Part shown: positions 16,995 through 24,395 of the stretch, piece after piece
How positions within the stretch are numbered: the first letter of the stretch is position 1
How the letters are laid out: each line of letters opens with the position of its first letter
Assembly (NCBI GenBank): GCA_028689735.1
Contig: JAQVCP010000001.1
Location: 62,001 to 126,000 of the forward strand
Reading direction: 5' to 3'
From: Hespellia sp.
GTDB taxonomy: Bacteria; Bacillota; Clostridia; Lachnospirales; Lachnospiraceae
Length of the DNA stretch: 64,000 bases
Notes under the pieces: model-generated
Database searches by the model: none
What the model was told of the DNA's origin: nothing
The model's input: the letters and a program-made list of their open reading frames with translations, nothing else
Program-made: the position numbers and the translations under genes

Positions 16995-17726
16995 ATGATA
17001 CAGATTGCAATATGTGATGATGACGCAAGCCAGCGTGCGCATTTAAGAAAGATACTGGTGCCGTGGCTGGAACTTCAGGGACTGCCGTTCCTGCTGTCTG
17101 ATTTTTCCAGAGGCGAAGAGCTATGCACTGCTTACCAGAAGTCCCGGTTCGATCTGATATTTCTTGATATCGAAATGCCCGGCATGAGTGGTATGGAAAC
17201 GGCCAAAGCCTTGCGTACGATTGATCAGCACGGGAAAATTATTTTCCTGACAGCCTATCCGGATTACGTATTTCAAGGCTATGAGGTGCCGGCATTCCAT
17301 TATATTCTAAAACCATACGCCGCTAACAAGTTACTGACTGTTGCCAAACGGGCATTTCTGGAATTAGAAAAAGAGGCCTGCGACTTTTTCCTGCTGCCAA
17401 ATGGTTCTGGATCTATGCGTCTGGATCTTAGAAATACGTTGTATTTTTACAGTGACAAGCGGCAGATTATCGCAGTACAGAACGAAGAGTCTGTTCACTT
17501 ATCGAGAGAAAGCAGGATATCTTTTTATGGAAAATTAGATGATTTGGAAGAGAAACTCCCGGATTATTTTTGTCGTATTCATCAGCGATACTTAATCAAT
17601 CTATTGCAGGTACAACGAACAGAGGACTCTGATTTGTGGATCAATGACCAGAAGCTGCCAGTCAGCCGGGCACGCAAACAGAATTTTCTTATTCAATTTG
17701 CCAAATCTATGCTGAGGGAGGGATAA
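16995..17726 (+). CDS. LytTR-family response regulator
   Basis: The 243-residue protein has a receiver domain (IAICDDD acidic pocket, phosphoacceptor Asp in FDLIFLDIEMPG, FLTAYPDYVFQGYEVPAFHYILKPY) and a C-terminal LytTR DNA-binding domain (about residues 140-240, FCRIHQRYLINLLQV, LPVSRARK). The ATG at 16995 has GGGAG about ten bases upstream. It stands 4 bp before its histidine kinase and divergent from the FtsX-type exporter, which is therefore its likely target. LytTR regulators usually bind paired 9-bp direct repeats; none was assigned with confidence. Confidence 0.93.
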   Translation: MIQIAICDDDASQRAHLRKILVPWLELQGLPFLLSDFSRGEELCTAYQKSRFDLIFLDIEMPGMSGMETAKALRTIDQHGKIIFLTAYPDYVFQGYEVPAFHYILKPYAANKLLTVAKRAFLELEKEACDFFLLPNGSGSMRLDLRNTLYFYSDKRQIIAVQNEESVHLSRESRISFYGKLDDLEEKLPDYFCRIHQRYLINLLQVQRTEDSDLWINDQKLPVSRARKQNFLIQFAKSMLREG

Positions 17727-17730
17727 ACAC

Positions 17731-18993
17731 ATGATATCGGTATATCTGAGCATCATTATTTCGTTCATAGGCGGCTATTATATGGGACAGCTGTTGTCCT
17801 CTTTTGTGTCTCTAAGACCTAACAGGCTGCTTCGATTCCTTGTGTATTTTTCTCTTGGAACTTTAAGCAATACCGTGATATTCAATCGCGACATTGTAAA
17901 TATTACCTATGCATATATTGCATTGTGTCTGGTTCTGCTCATTGGATACCGTGGTCCTTTGCTGCACAAATTTTCTGCATCTGTCATTCTTTATCTATTT
18001 GTTCCCGCCTTTAATTATGTGCTGTATTACTTATGGCTTCCCGGATTTGTACCGCTTAGTGAACACAATGTTCGGATGATCCTGCCGAGATTGTCACTCC
18101 CGTTTTTGATTGCATTGTTGTGGTATGGTATCTATCGCCTGTTCTATCAGCGTATTCAGACGTTACGAGTATACGCAAGTACCAGAATATGGATTCTTCT
18201 GGATGTGATTTCCTTCGGGCCTCTCCTCTTAACCGGATATATTATCGTTACCACAAGTACAAAAATGCAGCCATACTCTATGCTTATTATAGCCGTCAGC
18301 ATCCTTACAGAAATTGGAATCCTGTATCTGGTCGCATACATGGCGGAGAGTACGCATCTTGCGATAGAAAATGAAAATCTGAAGATCCAACAGGAATATT
18401 ATCACGAGCTGGAGCAGAACCAACTTCAGATCCGAAAGCTCCGTCATGATATGAACAACCATTTGGGCATCATTGGGGAATATCTAAAAGAGAATAAATT
18501 AGAAGAAGCGGAGTCCTATTTTAAGCAGTTGTCGGAAACCGTTCGTGGGACAGGAAGAGTCTTTTGTGCCAACAGTCTGATAAACGCTGTGATCAACAGT
18601 AAATATCAACAGGCAGAGGCGCTTAAGATCGACACCTTCTTTCATATCGACTTAGAGGAAGCTCTCTCAATTTCAGATATCGAACTGTGCTCTCTTTTTG
18701 CTAACACAATGGATAATGCGCTGGAGGCCTGCGCAAAAATAAATGAGCCCTCACTACGAAAAATCGAAATGAAGGCTCGTTGTAAAAATCATTTTTTCAG
18801 TTATCAGATTGCCAATTCCTATCAGGGAACGCTTGTCACAAAGAACGGAACCTATCTTTCAGATAAGGCAGATTCCAAAGAACATGGACTCGGACTAAGC
18901 CAAGTCAATGATATTGTAAGGAAGTATCATGGGACTTTGGATATTTGTACCGAAGATGGGATGTTCACCGTCACCTGTATTATTCCGATCTAG
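17731..18993 (+). CDS. GHKL-type sensor histidine kinase (NatK/AgrC-like)
   Basis: Of 420 residues, the first 210 are hydrophobic with about six membrane helices. The cytosolic part holds the phosphoacceptor LRHDMNNHLGIIGEYL and a GHKL ATPase domain (N box NTMDNALEACAK, G box GLGLSQVNDIVRKYHG). It should phosphorylate the LytTR regulator encoded just upstream. No extracellular sensor domain is visible, so the signal is probably sensed in or at the membrane, as in AgrC or peptide-sensing kinases. Which ligand is unknown. Confidence 0.92.
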   Translation: MISVYLSIIISFIGGYYMGQLLSSFVSLRPNRLLRFLVYFSLGTLSNTVIFNRDIVNITYAYIALCLVLLIGYRGPLLHKFSASVILYLFVPAFNYVLYYLWLPGFVPLSEHNVRMILPRLSLPFLIALLWYGIYRLFYQRIQTLRVYASTRIWILLDVISFGPLLLTGYIIVTTSTKMQPYSMLIIAVSILTEIGILYLVAYMAESTHLAIENENLKIQQEYYHELEQNQLQIRKLRHDMNNHLGIIGEYLKENKLEEAESYFKQLSETVRGTGRVFCANSLINAVINSKYQQAEALKIDTFFHIDLEEALSISDIELCSLFANTMDNALEACAKINEPSLRKIEMKARCKNHFFSYQIANSYQGTLVTKNGTYLSDKADSKEHGLGLSQVNDIVRKYHGTLDICTEDGMFTVTCIIPI

Positions 18994-19010
18994 GACTTAA
19001 AAGCATGCAA

Positions 19011-19073
19011 AAGTGACATATTTATCTTAATCCACCATTGACTCGCCCCACGTAAAGTGATATATTTATCTCA
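19011..19073 (+). promoter_or_regulatory. Promoter with tandem operator repeats before the DUF3796-like/Xre pair
   Basis: TTGACT (19038-19043), 17 bases and TATATT (19061-19066) form a good promoter. AAGTGATATATTTATCTCA (19055-19073) covers the -10 box, and a near copy AAGTGACATATTTATCTTA lies at 19011-19029, 44 bp upstream (17 of 19 identical). Direct repeats over a promoter in front of an Xre gene point to autoregulation. Confidence 0.55.
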
Positions 19074-19112
19074 TAAAGAGACAATAACATCACATTCAAA
19101 GGAGAGCTTCAC

Positions 19113-19754
19113 ATGTCAAAACGAAAAATTAAGAATACAGTTATTATGGGGATCGGGCTGGTCATACTGATCATTGCAGGAGTGGTATACTCGCTTTTAT
19201 TCAATGATGGACGATGGGTGTATGAGACTGATCTGTCCGAATACGTTTTTATTGCAAAGGACATCCCTATGCTTGCCATCGGCACTTTAATCGCCATCTA
19301 TGTCATTTACCTGATAGTCATTATCTTTCAGGCAGCCATGCAGAAAAAACGGGCTGACAAAAGATATACCAGAAGAATCTCCCCTCTCCTGGGGTTTGCC
19401 GGCTTCTTTGGTTTTGCAGGTCTTGCAGGATTTTGGACGTACGCAGAAGCTAAAATTATTTTTCCATTCATCTTCTTTACTTTCTTTGGCTTTTTCGGAT
19501 TTTTCTTTGAGGGAAAAATGTCAAACACATTGGAAGACGAATTGTATCTGGAGAATAAAAAACGTGCAGAACTAAACGCATATAAAGCGGGTTTTCAACT
19601 ACTGTTTATTACGATCTGGCTTGTTGGCATGGGTATGTTTTCTCGATACGTCGAATGGTGTGCAATCTTTATGCTGATAGCCATTTCATTGATTTATGCT
19701 CTGGTTCTATTTCTTAGCAGTTACTTGTTATATCGCTACGAAAAAGGAGAGTAA
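19113..19754 (+). CDS. Membrane protein, possibly DUF3796 family
   Basis: The 213-residue protein has about five to six hydrophobic helices, including a glycine/phenylalanine-rich stretch around residues 93-140 (LLGFAGFFGFAGLAGFWTY and FFTFFGFFGFFFEGKMS). This pattern resembles DUF3796 proteins, but I cannot confirm it. AAAGGAG lies before the ATG. The gene is followed after 3 bp by an Xre regulator, so the two are almost certainly co-transcribed. Such membrane protein plus Xre pairs are common in Firmicutes and may be an anti-regulator or immunity-like pair. Function unknown. Confidence 0.75.
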   Translation: MSKRKIKNTVIMGIGLVILIIAGVVYSLLFNDGRWVYETDLSEYVFIAKDIPMLAIGTLIAIYVIYLIVIIFQAAMQKKRADKRYTRRISPLLGFAGFFGFAGLAGFWTYAEAKIIFPFIFFTFFGFFGFFFEGKMSNTLEDELYLENKKRAELNAYKAGFQLLFITIWLVGMGMFSRYVEWCAIFMLIAISLIYALVLFLSSYLLYRYEKGE

Positions 19755-19757
19755 CAT

Positions 19758-19961
19758 ATGGGAGTTGAATTTGAATGCAATCTCAAAAGGTATAGAGCCG
19801 CGCAGGGATTTACACAGGAACAGCTGGCCGAGCTTGTCGGCGTAAGGCGTGAGACTATTATGCGGCTGGAAAAGGCACAGTATAATCCCTCTCTGAAACT
19901 GGCTATTGATATTTCACGAGCTGTAAAAGCACCGATCGAGGACATCTTTATATTTCACTAA
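19758..19961 (+). CDS. Xre-family transcriptional regulator (67 aa)
   Basis: The protein consists of one helix-turn-helix domain: LKRYRAAQGFTQEQLAELVG, RRETIMRLEKAQYNPS and the terminal DIFIF typical of short Xre regulators. It likely dimerises on the repeated operators at 19011-19073 and controls its own operon. It is translationally close to the preceding membrane protein gene (3 bp). Confidence 0.9.
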   Translation: MGVEFECNLKRYRAAQGFTQEQLAELVGVRRETIMRLEKAQYNPSLKLAIDISRAVKAPIEDIFIFH

Positions 19962-20025
19962 GCCCTGCCGACCGTATAGCCGGCACATGAATAAAGGATA
20001 AGCCTATAAGCGTATGCTGGGAATA

Positions 20026-20057
20026 ATGAGCATCCAGCCCGGAAGTGGGGTAACCGA
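20026..20057 (+). repeat. Second short repeat (G element), copy B
   Basis: ATGAGCATCCAGCCCGGAAG and the following GTGGGGTAACCGA match 13864-13894. A GGGTA/TACCC hairpin can form at its 3' side. It lies 52 bp before the duplicated start of the amidase gene. Confidence 0.5.
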
Positions 20058-20109
20058 TACCCTACATTCCGCATGTAGTAATAGGAAAGACAAGTAAGGA
20101 AGATTTATC

Positions 20110-20178
20110 ATGCCTATATCTATCATGTTGGATGCCGGCCATGGGGAACATCATTTGCGTCAATTAAGAAATTGTTGA
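20110..20178 (+). pseudogene. Duplicated 5' fragment of the amidase gene
   Basis: AAGGAAG and an ATG at 20110 open a 22-residue frame that begins MPISIMLDAGHG, identical to the first 12 residues of the amidase at 20382. It then diverges and stops at 20178. At the DNA level the first 34 nt match 20382-20415 with two differences. This is a truncated duplication or the scar of an insertion that separated the original start from the gene. It could still be translated as a leader peptide. Confidence 0.65.
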
Positions 20179-20186
20179 TATATCCC

Positions 20187-20215
20187 TTGAATCTGTGATT
20201 TCATTATGCTATATT
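20187..20215 (+). promoter_or_regulatory. Promoter of the CwlC-like amidase leader
   Basis: TTGAAT (20187-20192), 17 bases and TATATT (20210-20215) would start transcription near 20222, at the first base of the structured element that follows. Confidence 0.5.
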
Positions 20216-20224
20216 ATAAATACA

Positions 20225-20323
20225 AACGAGCAACCGCCACACAAGGTGGAAGCCCCAAAGATTATGAACTTGCCTTTACAGGCAAAGCCCATCCTGCGGC
20301 TACAGGGTGGGCTTATTTATTTT
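20225..20323 (+). ncRNA. Structured leader RNA candidate, copy B (attenuator-like)
   Basis: Starting at the predicted transcription start, this 99-nt element folds into CCGCC/GGTGG, TTGCC/GGCAA and a terminal 10-bp stem with loop CGGCTA followed by TTATTTATTTT. It is 59 bp before the amidase start. A closely related copy stands at 13758-13855. The arrangement promoter, folded leader, terminator, gene resembles a transcription attenuator or riboswitch, or a short independent RNA. It matches no riboswitch class I know. Confidence 0.55.
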
Positions 20324-20381
20324 CGCACACTTCCTTCCCCTGCGCATATTTTAGTATGAAGAACATGAAAGGAATACTTTT

Positions 20382-21149
20382 ATGCCTATATCTATTATGT
20401 TGGATGCCGGTCATGGCGGTTTTGATCCCGGGGCTGTCTATAATGGAAGACAGGAAAAAGACGATGCACTTAATCTGGTGCTGCTGCTCGGCGAAATTCT
20501 GCAGCAGCGTGGATTTGATGTTGAATACACTCGAACCACCGACATCTATGAATCCCCCTTTGAAAAGGCAATGGAGGCGAATGCAGCGGGCGTGGACTAT
20601 TTTATTTCGATTCACCGGAACTCTTTTCCAACGCCCAACACTGCCGAGGGTGTAGAAAGTCTTGTGTTCAACAAATCCGGAATCAAATATGAACTGGCCG
20701 AAAATATCAATGCACGTCTGGAAAATATTGGTTTTGAAAATCTCGGTGTAAAGGAACGTCCTAATCTGGTCGTGCTCAAGCGTACCAGAATGCCCTCCGT
20801 GCTGGTGGAAGTCGGGTTCATCAATTCCGATTCAGATAACATGCTTTTTGATAAAAATTTCGAGGCCATTGCCGCTGCTATTGCAGACGGAATCAGCGAT
20901 ACCTTAGGTTCATCCACCTCCATGCAAAGCATGACCTATGAAATACAGGTAGGTGCATTTCGAAATGAACTCTACGCCAACCGTCTTCTCCAGGAACTAT
21001 TGCGCCAGGACTATCCTGCAAGAATTGAGGATTCAGACGGCTATTACAGAGTCCGCATTGGCATGTTTCATAATCTGGATGATGCCACACAGATGGAGCA
21101 GCAGCTAAGACGTTCCGGTTACCAGACTCTGGTGCTTAGTGCAGAATAA
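20382..21149 (+). CDS. CwlC-like N-acetylmuramoyl-L-alanine amidase with SPOR domain
   Basis: The 255-residue protein has an Amidase_3 domain from residue 1 (DAGHGGFDPGA with the first zinc His; the Glu of QEKDDALN; SIHRNSF with the second zinc His; LVEVGFIN with the catalytic Glu) and a C-terminal SPOR-type repeat (YEIQVGAFRNELYANRLLQEL, YYRVRIGMFHNLDDA). There is no signal peptide: the catalytic domain starts at once after AAAGGAATACTTTT-ATG. Bacillus CwlC has the same length, order and lack of signal and lyses the mother cell at the end of sporulation. A similar role is inferred. The leader at 20225 and the duplicated start at 20110 are upstream. Confidence 0.9.
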   Translation: MPISIMLDAGHGGFDPGAVYNGRQEKDDALNLVLLLGEILQQRGFDVEYTRTTDIYESPFEKAMEANAAGVDYFISIHRNSFPTPNTAEGVESLVFNKSGIKYELAENINARLENIGFENLGVKERPNLVVLKRTRMPSVLVEVGFINSDSDNMLFDKNFEAIAAAIADGISDTLGSSTSMQSMTYEIQVGAFRNELYANRLLQELLRQDYPARIEDSDGYYRVRIGMFHNLDDATQMEQQLRRSGYQTLVLSAE

Positions 21150-21227
21150 AAAAGAGACACCTTCGCTCATGGAGTCGGTTCCGGTCTGATTGACCGGGCC
21201 GATTCTCACTGCGAATGTGTCTCTTTT
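21150..21227. terminator. Long bidirectional hairpin between amidase and glmM
   Basis: AAAAGAGACAC (21150-21160) pairs with 21217-21227. Inside it, TTCGC/GCGAA, GAGTCGG/CCGATTC and CCGGTC/GACCGG pair in register, giving about 29 bp of stem with small internal loops. T runs at both ends suit termination of both convergent genes. It is longer than a usual terminator. Confidence 0.7.
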
Positions 21228-21245
21228 CCTGCTTTTTATTCTACA

Positions 21246-22592
21246 CTATTCTACACACAAGCCTTCTGACTTGATGACATCAATGACTTGATCCACATAC
21301 TTTTCACAAAGCTCATCACTGGCGGCTTCTACCATGACACGAATCACTGGCTCCGTTCCGCTCTCGCGCACTAAGATACGTCCGTCATTGCCAAGGGCAT
21401 CTGCCACCGCTTTTACCGATGCCTGCACTGCCGGGTTCGCCTGTGCCGCAGGCTTATCTGTGACGCGGACATTTTTCAGAAGCTGCGGATAGATCTTCAC
21501 CTCTTCCACCAGCTTTCCAAGACTCTGCTTCGTCTCCATAATGACTTCCATCACCATCAGAGCCGTAAGGATACCATCTCCGGTCTTCGCATACTTGCTG
21601 AAGATAATATGTCCTGACTGCTCGCCGCCGAGCACGTAGCCATTTTCCATCATATTCTCATTGACATACTTGTCGCCGACTGCTGTCTGCTCGTACTTCA
21701 TACCAATCTTATCACAGGCCTTGTAAAGACCAAGATTAGACATAATCGTGGTAACGATTGTGTTCCCGTCCAGCCTTCCCTGCTTCATCAGATATTTCCC
21801 ACAAACATAGAGAATCAAATCTCCATCTATGACCTTCGCATTCTCGTCCACCGCAATACATCTGTCCGCATCTCCGTCAAATGCAAATGCCACATCAAGC
21901 TTCTTCTCTTTAACGTAAGCCTGAAGTACTTCTATATGGGTAGAGCCGCAGTTGCTGTTGATATTCGTTCCATCCGGTTCACTGTTGATTACGTAAGTCT
22001 TCGCGCCGAGTGCATCAAAAACGCTCTTGGCAATGCTGGATGCGCTTCCGTTGGAGCAGTCCAGCCCGATTCTCATATCTTTGAAAGAACGGGTTGCCAC
22101 TGCAATCAGATGACCGATATAACGATTTCGTCCGGCTGCAAAATCTACAGTTCTTCCGATGTCTGCACCTGTCGCAAGCGGAATCTCTTCCACCTCTCCA
22201 TCAATGTATGCCTCTACCTTCTCTTCTACTTCCGCCTCGATCTTATGTCCCTGACCACTGATCAGCTTGATTCCATTATCATAAAATGGGTTGTGACTGG
22301 CAGAGATCATGATTCCACAGTCAAAGTCCTCGGTTCGTGCAACATAGGATACACTTGGAGTTGTTGTCACATGGAGCAGATACGCATCCGCACCGGATGC
22401 TGTAAGGCCTGCAGCCAACGCATATTCAAACATATAACTGCTTCTTCTTGTATCTTTTCCAATGACGATTCTCGCCTTGTGCTCCTGTCCAAAATACCAC
22501 CCAAGATAGCGACCTACTTTAAACGCATGCTCCACATTCAGAACAACATTTGCTTCGCCACGAAATCCATCTGTACCAAAATATTTTCCCAT
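21246..22592 (-). CDS. glmM: Phosphoglucosamine mutase
   Basis: The 448-residue cytosolic enzyme converts glucosamine 6-phosphate to glucosamine 1-phosphate for UDP-GlcNAc synthesis. Motifs: MGKYFGTDGFRGEAN at the start, phosphoserine loop MISASHNPFYDNGIK, metal loop AFDGDADRC, sugar-binding GGEQSGHII and the phosphate loop RESGTEPVIRVM. Length is normal. GGAG precedes the ATG and a strong promoter lies 46 bp upstream. It is monocistronic. Confidence 0.97.
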   Translation of the reverse strand: MGKYFGTDGFRGEANVVLNVEHAFKVGRYLGWYFGQEHKARIVIGKDTRRSSYMFEYALAAGLTASGADAYLLHVTTTPSVSYVARTEDFDCGIMISASHNPFYDNGIKLISGQGHKIEAEVEEKVEAYIDGEVEEIPLATGADIGRTVDFAAGRNRYIGHLIAVATRSFKDMRIGLDCSNGSASSIAKSVFDALGAKTYVINSEPDGTNINSNCGSTHIEVLQAYVKEKKLDVAFAFDGDADRCIAVDENAKVIDGDLILYVCGKYLMKQGRLDGNTIVTTIMSNLGLYKACDKIGMKYEQTAVGDKYVNENMMENGYVLGGEQSGHIIFSKYAKTGDGILTALMVMEVIMETKQSLGKLVEEVKIYPQLLKNVRVTDKPAAQANPAVQASVKAVADALGNDGRILVRESGTEPVIRVMVEAASDELCEKYVDQVIDVIKSEGLCVE

Positions 22593-22637
22593 TATTTATC
22601 TCCTTGTTAATCTCCAATTTACAGTCTAATCCTTATT

Positions 22638-22666
22638 ATTATATATTTTCCCATTTCAGAATACAA
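22638..22666 (-). promoter_or_regulatory. Promoter of glmM
   Basis: On the minus strand TTGTAT (22666-22661), 17 bases and TATAAT (22643-22638). Confidence 0.75.
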
Positions 22667-22723
22667 CAACTTTTACTTTATCGGTACGTTTTTTTACTTT
22701 TTAACCTCATCAAGGAAGTAGCA

Positions 22724-22750
22724 AAGCGGATTGCGAATATCCGTTTTGAC
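22724..22750. repeat. 27-nt repeat, inverted copy of 26779-26805
   Basis: This 27-nt stretch in the glmM/HAD gap is the exact reverse complement of 26779-26805 in the araD/araR gap. It can fold on itself (CGGAT/ATCCG). The rest of the 22667-22914 gap holds no recognised gene; a promoter for the HAD gene must lie there but was not clear. Confidence 0.7.
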
Positions 22751-22920
22751 TCTCTGGCAGTTCGTATGAATCAAACAAATATGTACACTCTTCTCTACTG
22801 ACCACTTGATAAGATATAAATGAAATTCACAATTTGGCTTTTTGCAACTCGCTTCTATACAAATTCGACTTTTTAAGTTAGAATATAGGGAAATGGTATA
22901 CAAACTAGGAGGATTTGCAA

Positions 22921-23715
22921 ATGATAAAATTAATAGCCAGTGATCTGGACGGAACATTATTACAAAACGGAGCTCTGGTTCCATCCGATTATTCACTGCA
23001 CCTGATAGAGAAGCTCATGAAGAAGGGGATTCGGTTCGTCGCTGCAAGCGGACGGCAGTATCAGAATCTGAAGCGCATCTTCGGCCCTCTGTCCGATAAG
23101 ATCTCATATGTCGCCGAGAATGGTGCCCTTGCAATCCATGAAGAAAATGTCCTTTTGCGCGGTGTGATCAGTCCCGAACTGACCGCTTCCATTATCGCGG
23201 AGCTGAAAAAACGGGATGACTTTGAAATTCTTTTATCCCGGGAAGACGCCTGCTACATTGAGGGGAAAAATCCGGAATTCGTTGCTCATATCCGGGATGA
23301 ATTAAAAAACACCTGTGTTGTGGTAGATGATATCTCCACCGTAGAAGGTCCGATTCTTAAGATTGCACTCTGTAGTATGAATGAAGGCCACCATATCATT
23401 GACAAGTATTTAAAGCATCTTCAGGACATGTTCGATTCTCAGATTCGTGTCGTGACCTCGGGAAACATCTGGATTGATTTTATTGCGCCTAATACGAACA
23501 AGGGCATTGCACTTCAGAGACTTCTGGATGAGTTTCACATCAAACCGGAAGAATGCATGGCTTTCGGGGATCAGTACAATGACGTAGAGATGCTTCAGCT
23601 TGTGGGCACCAGCTATGCTATGGCCAATGCTGCTCCCGGTATCTCCTACTATTCCACCTATGTGACCAACTCTGTGGATGATGTGCTGGAGGATGTACTG
23701 GAAGGCTTCGTTTAA
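22921..23715 (+). CDS. Cof-type HAD-superfamily hydrolase
   Basis: The 264-residue protein has the HAD motifs: I ASDLDGTLL, II ASGRQ, III a lysine in ILKIALCSM region and IV FGDQYNDVEML. A C2-type cap sits between motifs II and III, as in the Cof/YidA sugar-phosphatase group. Likely substrates are sugar phosphates or phosphorylated cofactors. The ATG at 22921 has AGGAGG eight bases upstream; the TTG at 22915 is not needed. It is transcribed alone, convergent with rpiB. Confidence 0.92.
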   Translation: MIKLIASDLDGTLLQNGALVPSDYSLHLIEKLMKKGIRFVAASGRQYQNLKRIFGPLSDKISYVAENGALAIHEENVLLRGVISPELTASIIAELKKRDDFEILLSREDACYIEGKNPEFVAHIRDELKNTCVVVDDISTVEGPILKIALCSMNEGHHIIDKYLKHLQDMFDSQIRVVTSGNIWIDFIAPNTNKGIALQRLLDEFHIKPEECMAFGDQYNDVEMLQLVGTSYAMANAAPGISYYSTYVTNSVDDVLEDVLEGFV

Positions 23716-23716
23716 G

Positions 23717-23735
23717 AACAACGTCCTGCACACTT
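23717..23735. repeat. 19-nt repeat shared with 6490-6508
   Basis: Exact 19-nt match to the glnN/fba gap. Both copies are intergenic. Confidence 0.55.
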
Positions 23736-23781
23736 TGCTGACAACATGTTATATTCCGTAAAGCCAACGAGCAAGAAAAAC

Positions 23782-23856
23782 AGAGCATGTCCGGCGGTGA
23801 ATGCATCCCAAGTAAATTGCACTTTCCTGGGTCACATCAACTGCCGGACATGCTCT
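23782..23856. terminator. Bidirectional hairpin between the HAD gene and rpiB
   Basis: AGAGCATGTCCGGC (23782-23795) pairs exactly with 23843-23856. The 47-nt loop contains a second CCCA/TGGG stem. It lies between convergent stops. T runs are poor, so it may stabilise 3' ends rather than terminate. Confidence 0.55.
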
Positions 23857-23875
23857 CCTGCTTCTTGTAAAAATA

Positions 23876-24316
23876 CTACTTTGCTTCAATATCCATAATC
23901 ATATCCACACGTCTCTGATGTCTTCCGCCCTCAAATTCTGTCTCAAGCCATGTATCGACAATCAGCTTTGCAAGTTCCGGTCCGATGACTCTTGCTCCAA
24001 ACGCCAGCATGTTCGCGTTGTTATGCAGTCTGGACATCTTTGCAGAATATGGCTCACTGCAGACTACGCAGCGGATTCCCTTGACTTTGTTTGCTGCAAG
24101 TGAAATTCCAACACCTGTTCCACAAATGGCAATTCCAAGATCCACCTCTTTTGCTGCCACCGCATTGGCAACCTTTTCCCCATAAATTGGATAATCACAG
24201 CTTTCAGAAGAATCTGTTCCATAATTGACCACTTCGTATCCTTTTTCTGTAAGATATTCCATAATCTCATTTTTCATCTCCACTGCTGAATGATCATTTC
24301 CAATACCGATTTTCAT
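23876..24316 (-). CDS. rpiB: Ribose-5-phosphate isomerase B (RpiB/LacAB family)
   Basis: The 146-residue protein matches RpiB: IGNDHSAVEMK near the start (phosphate-binding Asp-His), SCDYPIYGEKVA, the catalytic Cys in ICGTGVGISLAANKVKGIR, and HNNANMLAFGAR. It interconverts ribose 5-phosphate and ribulose 5-phosphate. The ATG at 24316 (GGCGG eight bases before) is preferred to a TTG at 24334. It follows araA on the same strand 79 bp away, consistent with pentose phosphate processing after the arabinose genes. Confidence 0.93.
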   Translation of the reverse strand: MKIGIGNDHSAVEMKNEIMEYLTEKGYEVVNYGTDSSESCDYPIYGEKVANAVAAKEVDLGIAICGTGVGISLAANKVKGIRCVVCSEPYSAKMSRLHNNANMLAFGARVIGPELAKLIVDTWLETEFEGGRHQRRVDMIMDIEAK

Positions 24317-24395
24317 AATGTTTCCGCCTTTCAATTGTTTTCTTCGTTTTCCCCAAGTATATCATTACAACAATTTTTTGGCAATTGGTATTGGT

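Noticed and set aside
20206-20655. 149-codon plus-strand frame crossing the structured leader and the amidase gene
   Set aside because: It runs through the leader RNA and then out of frame with the well-conserved amidase domain.
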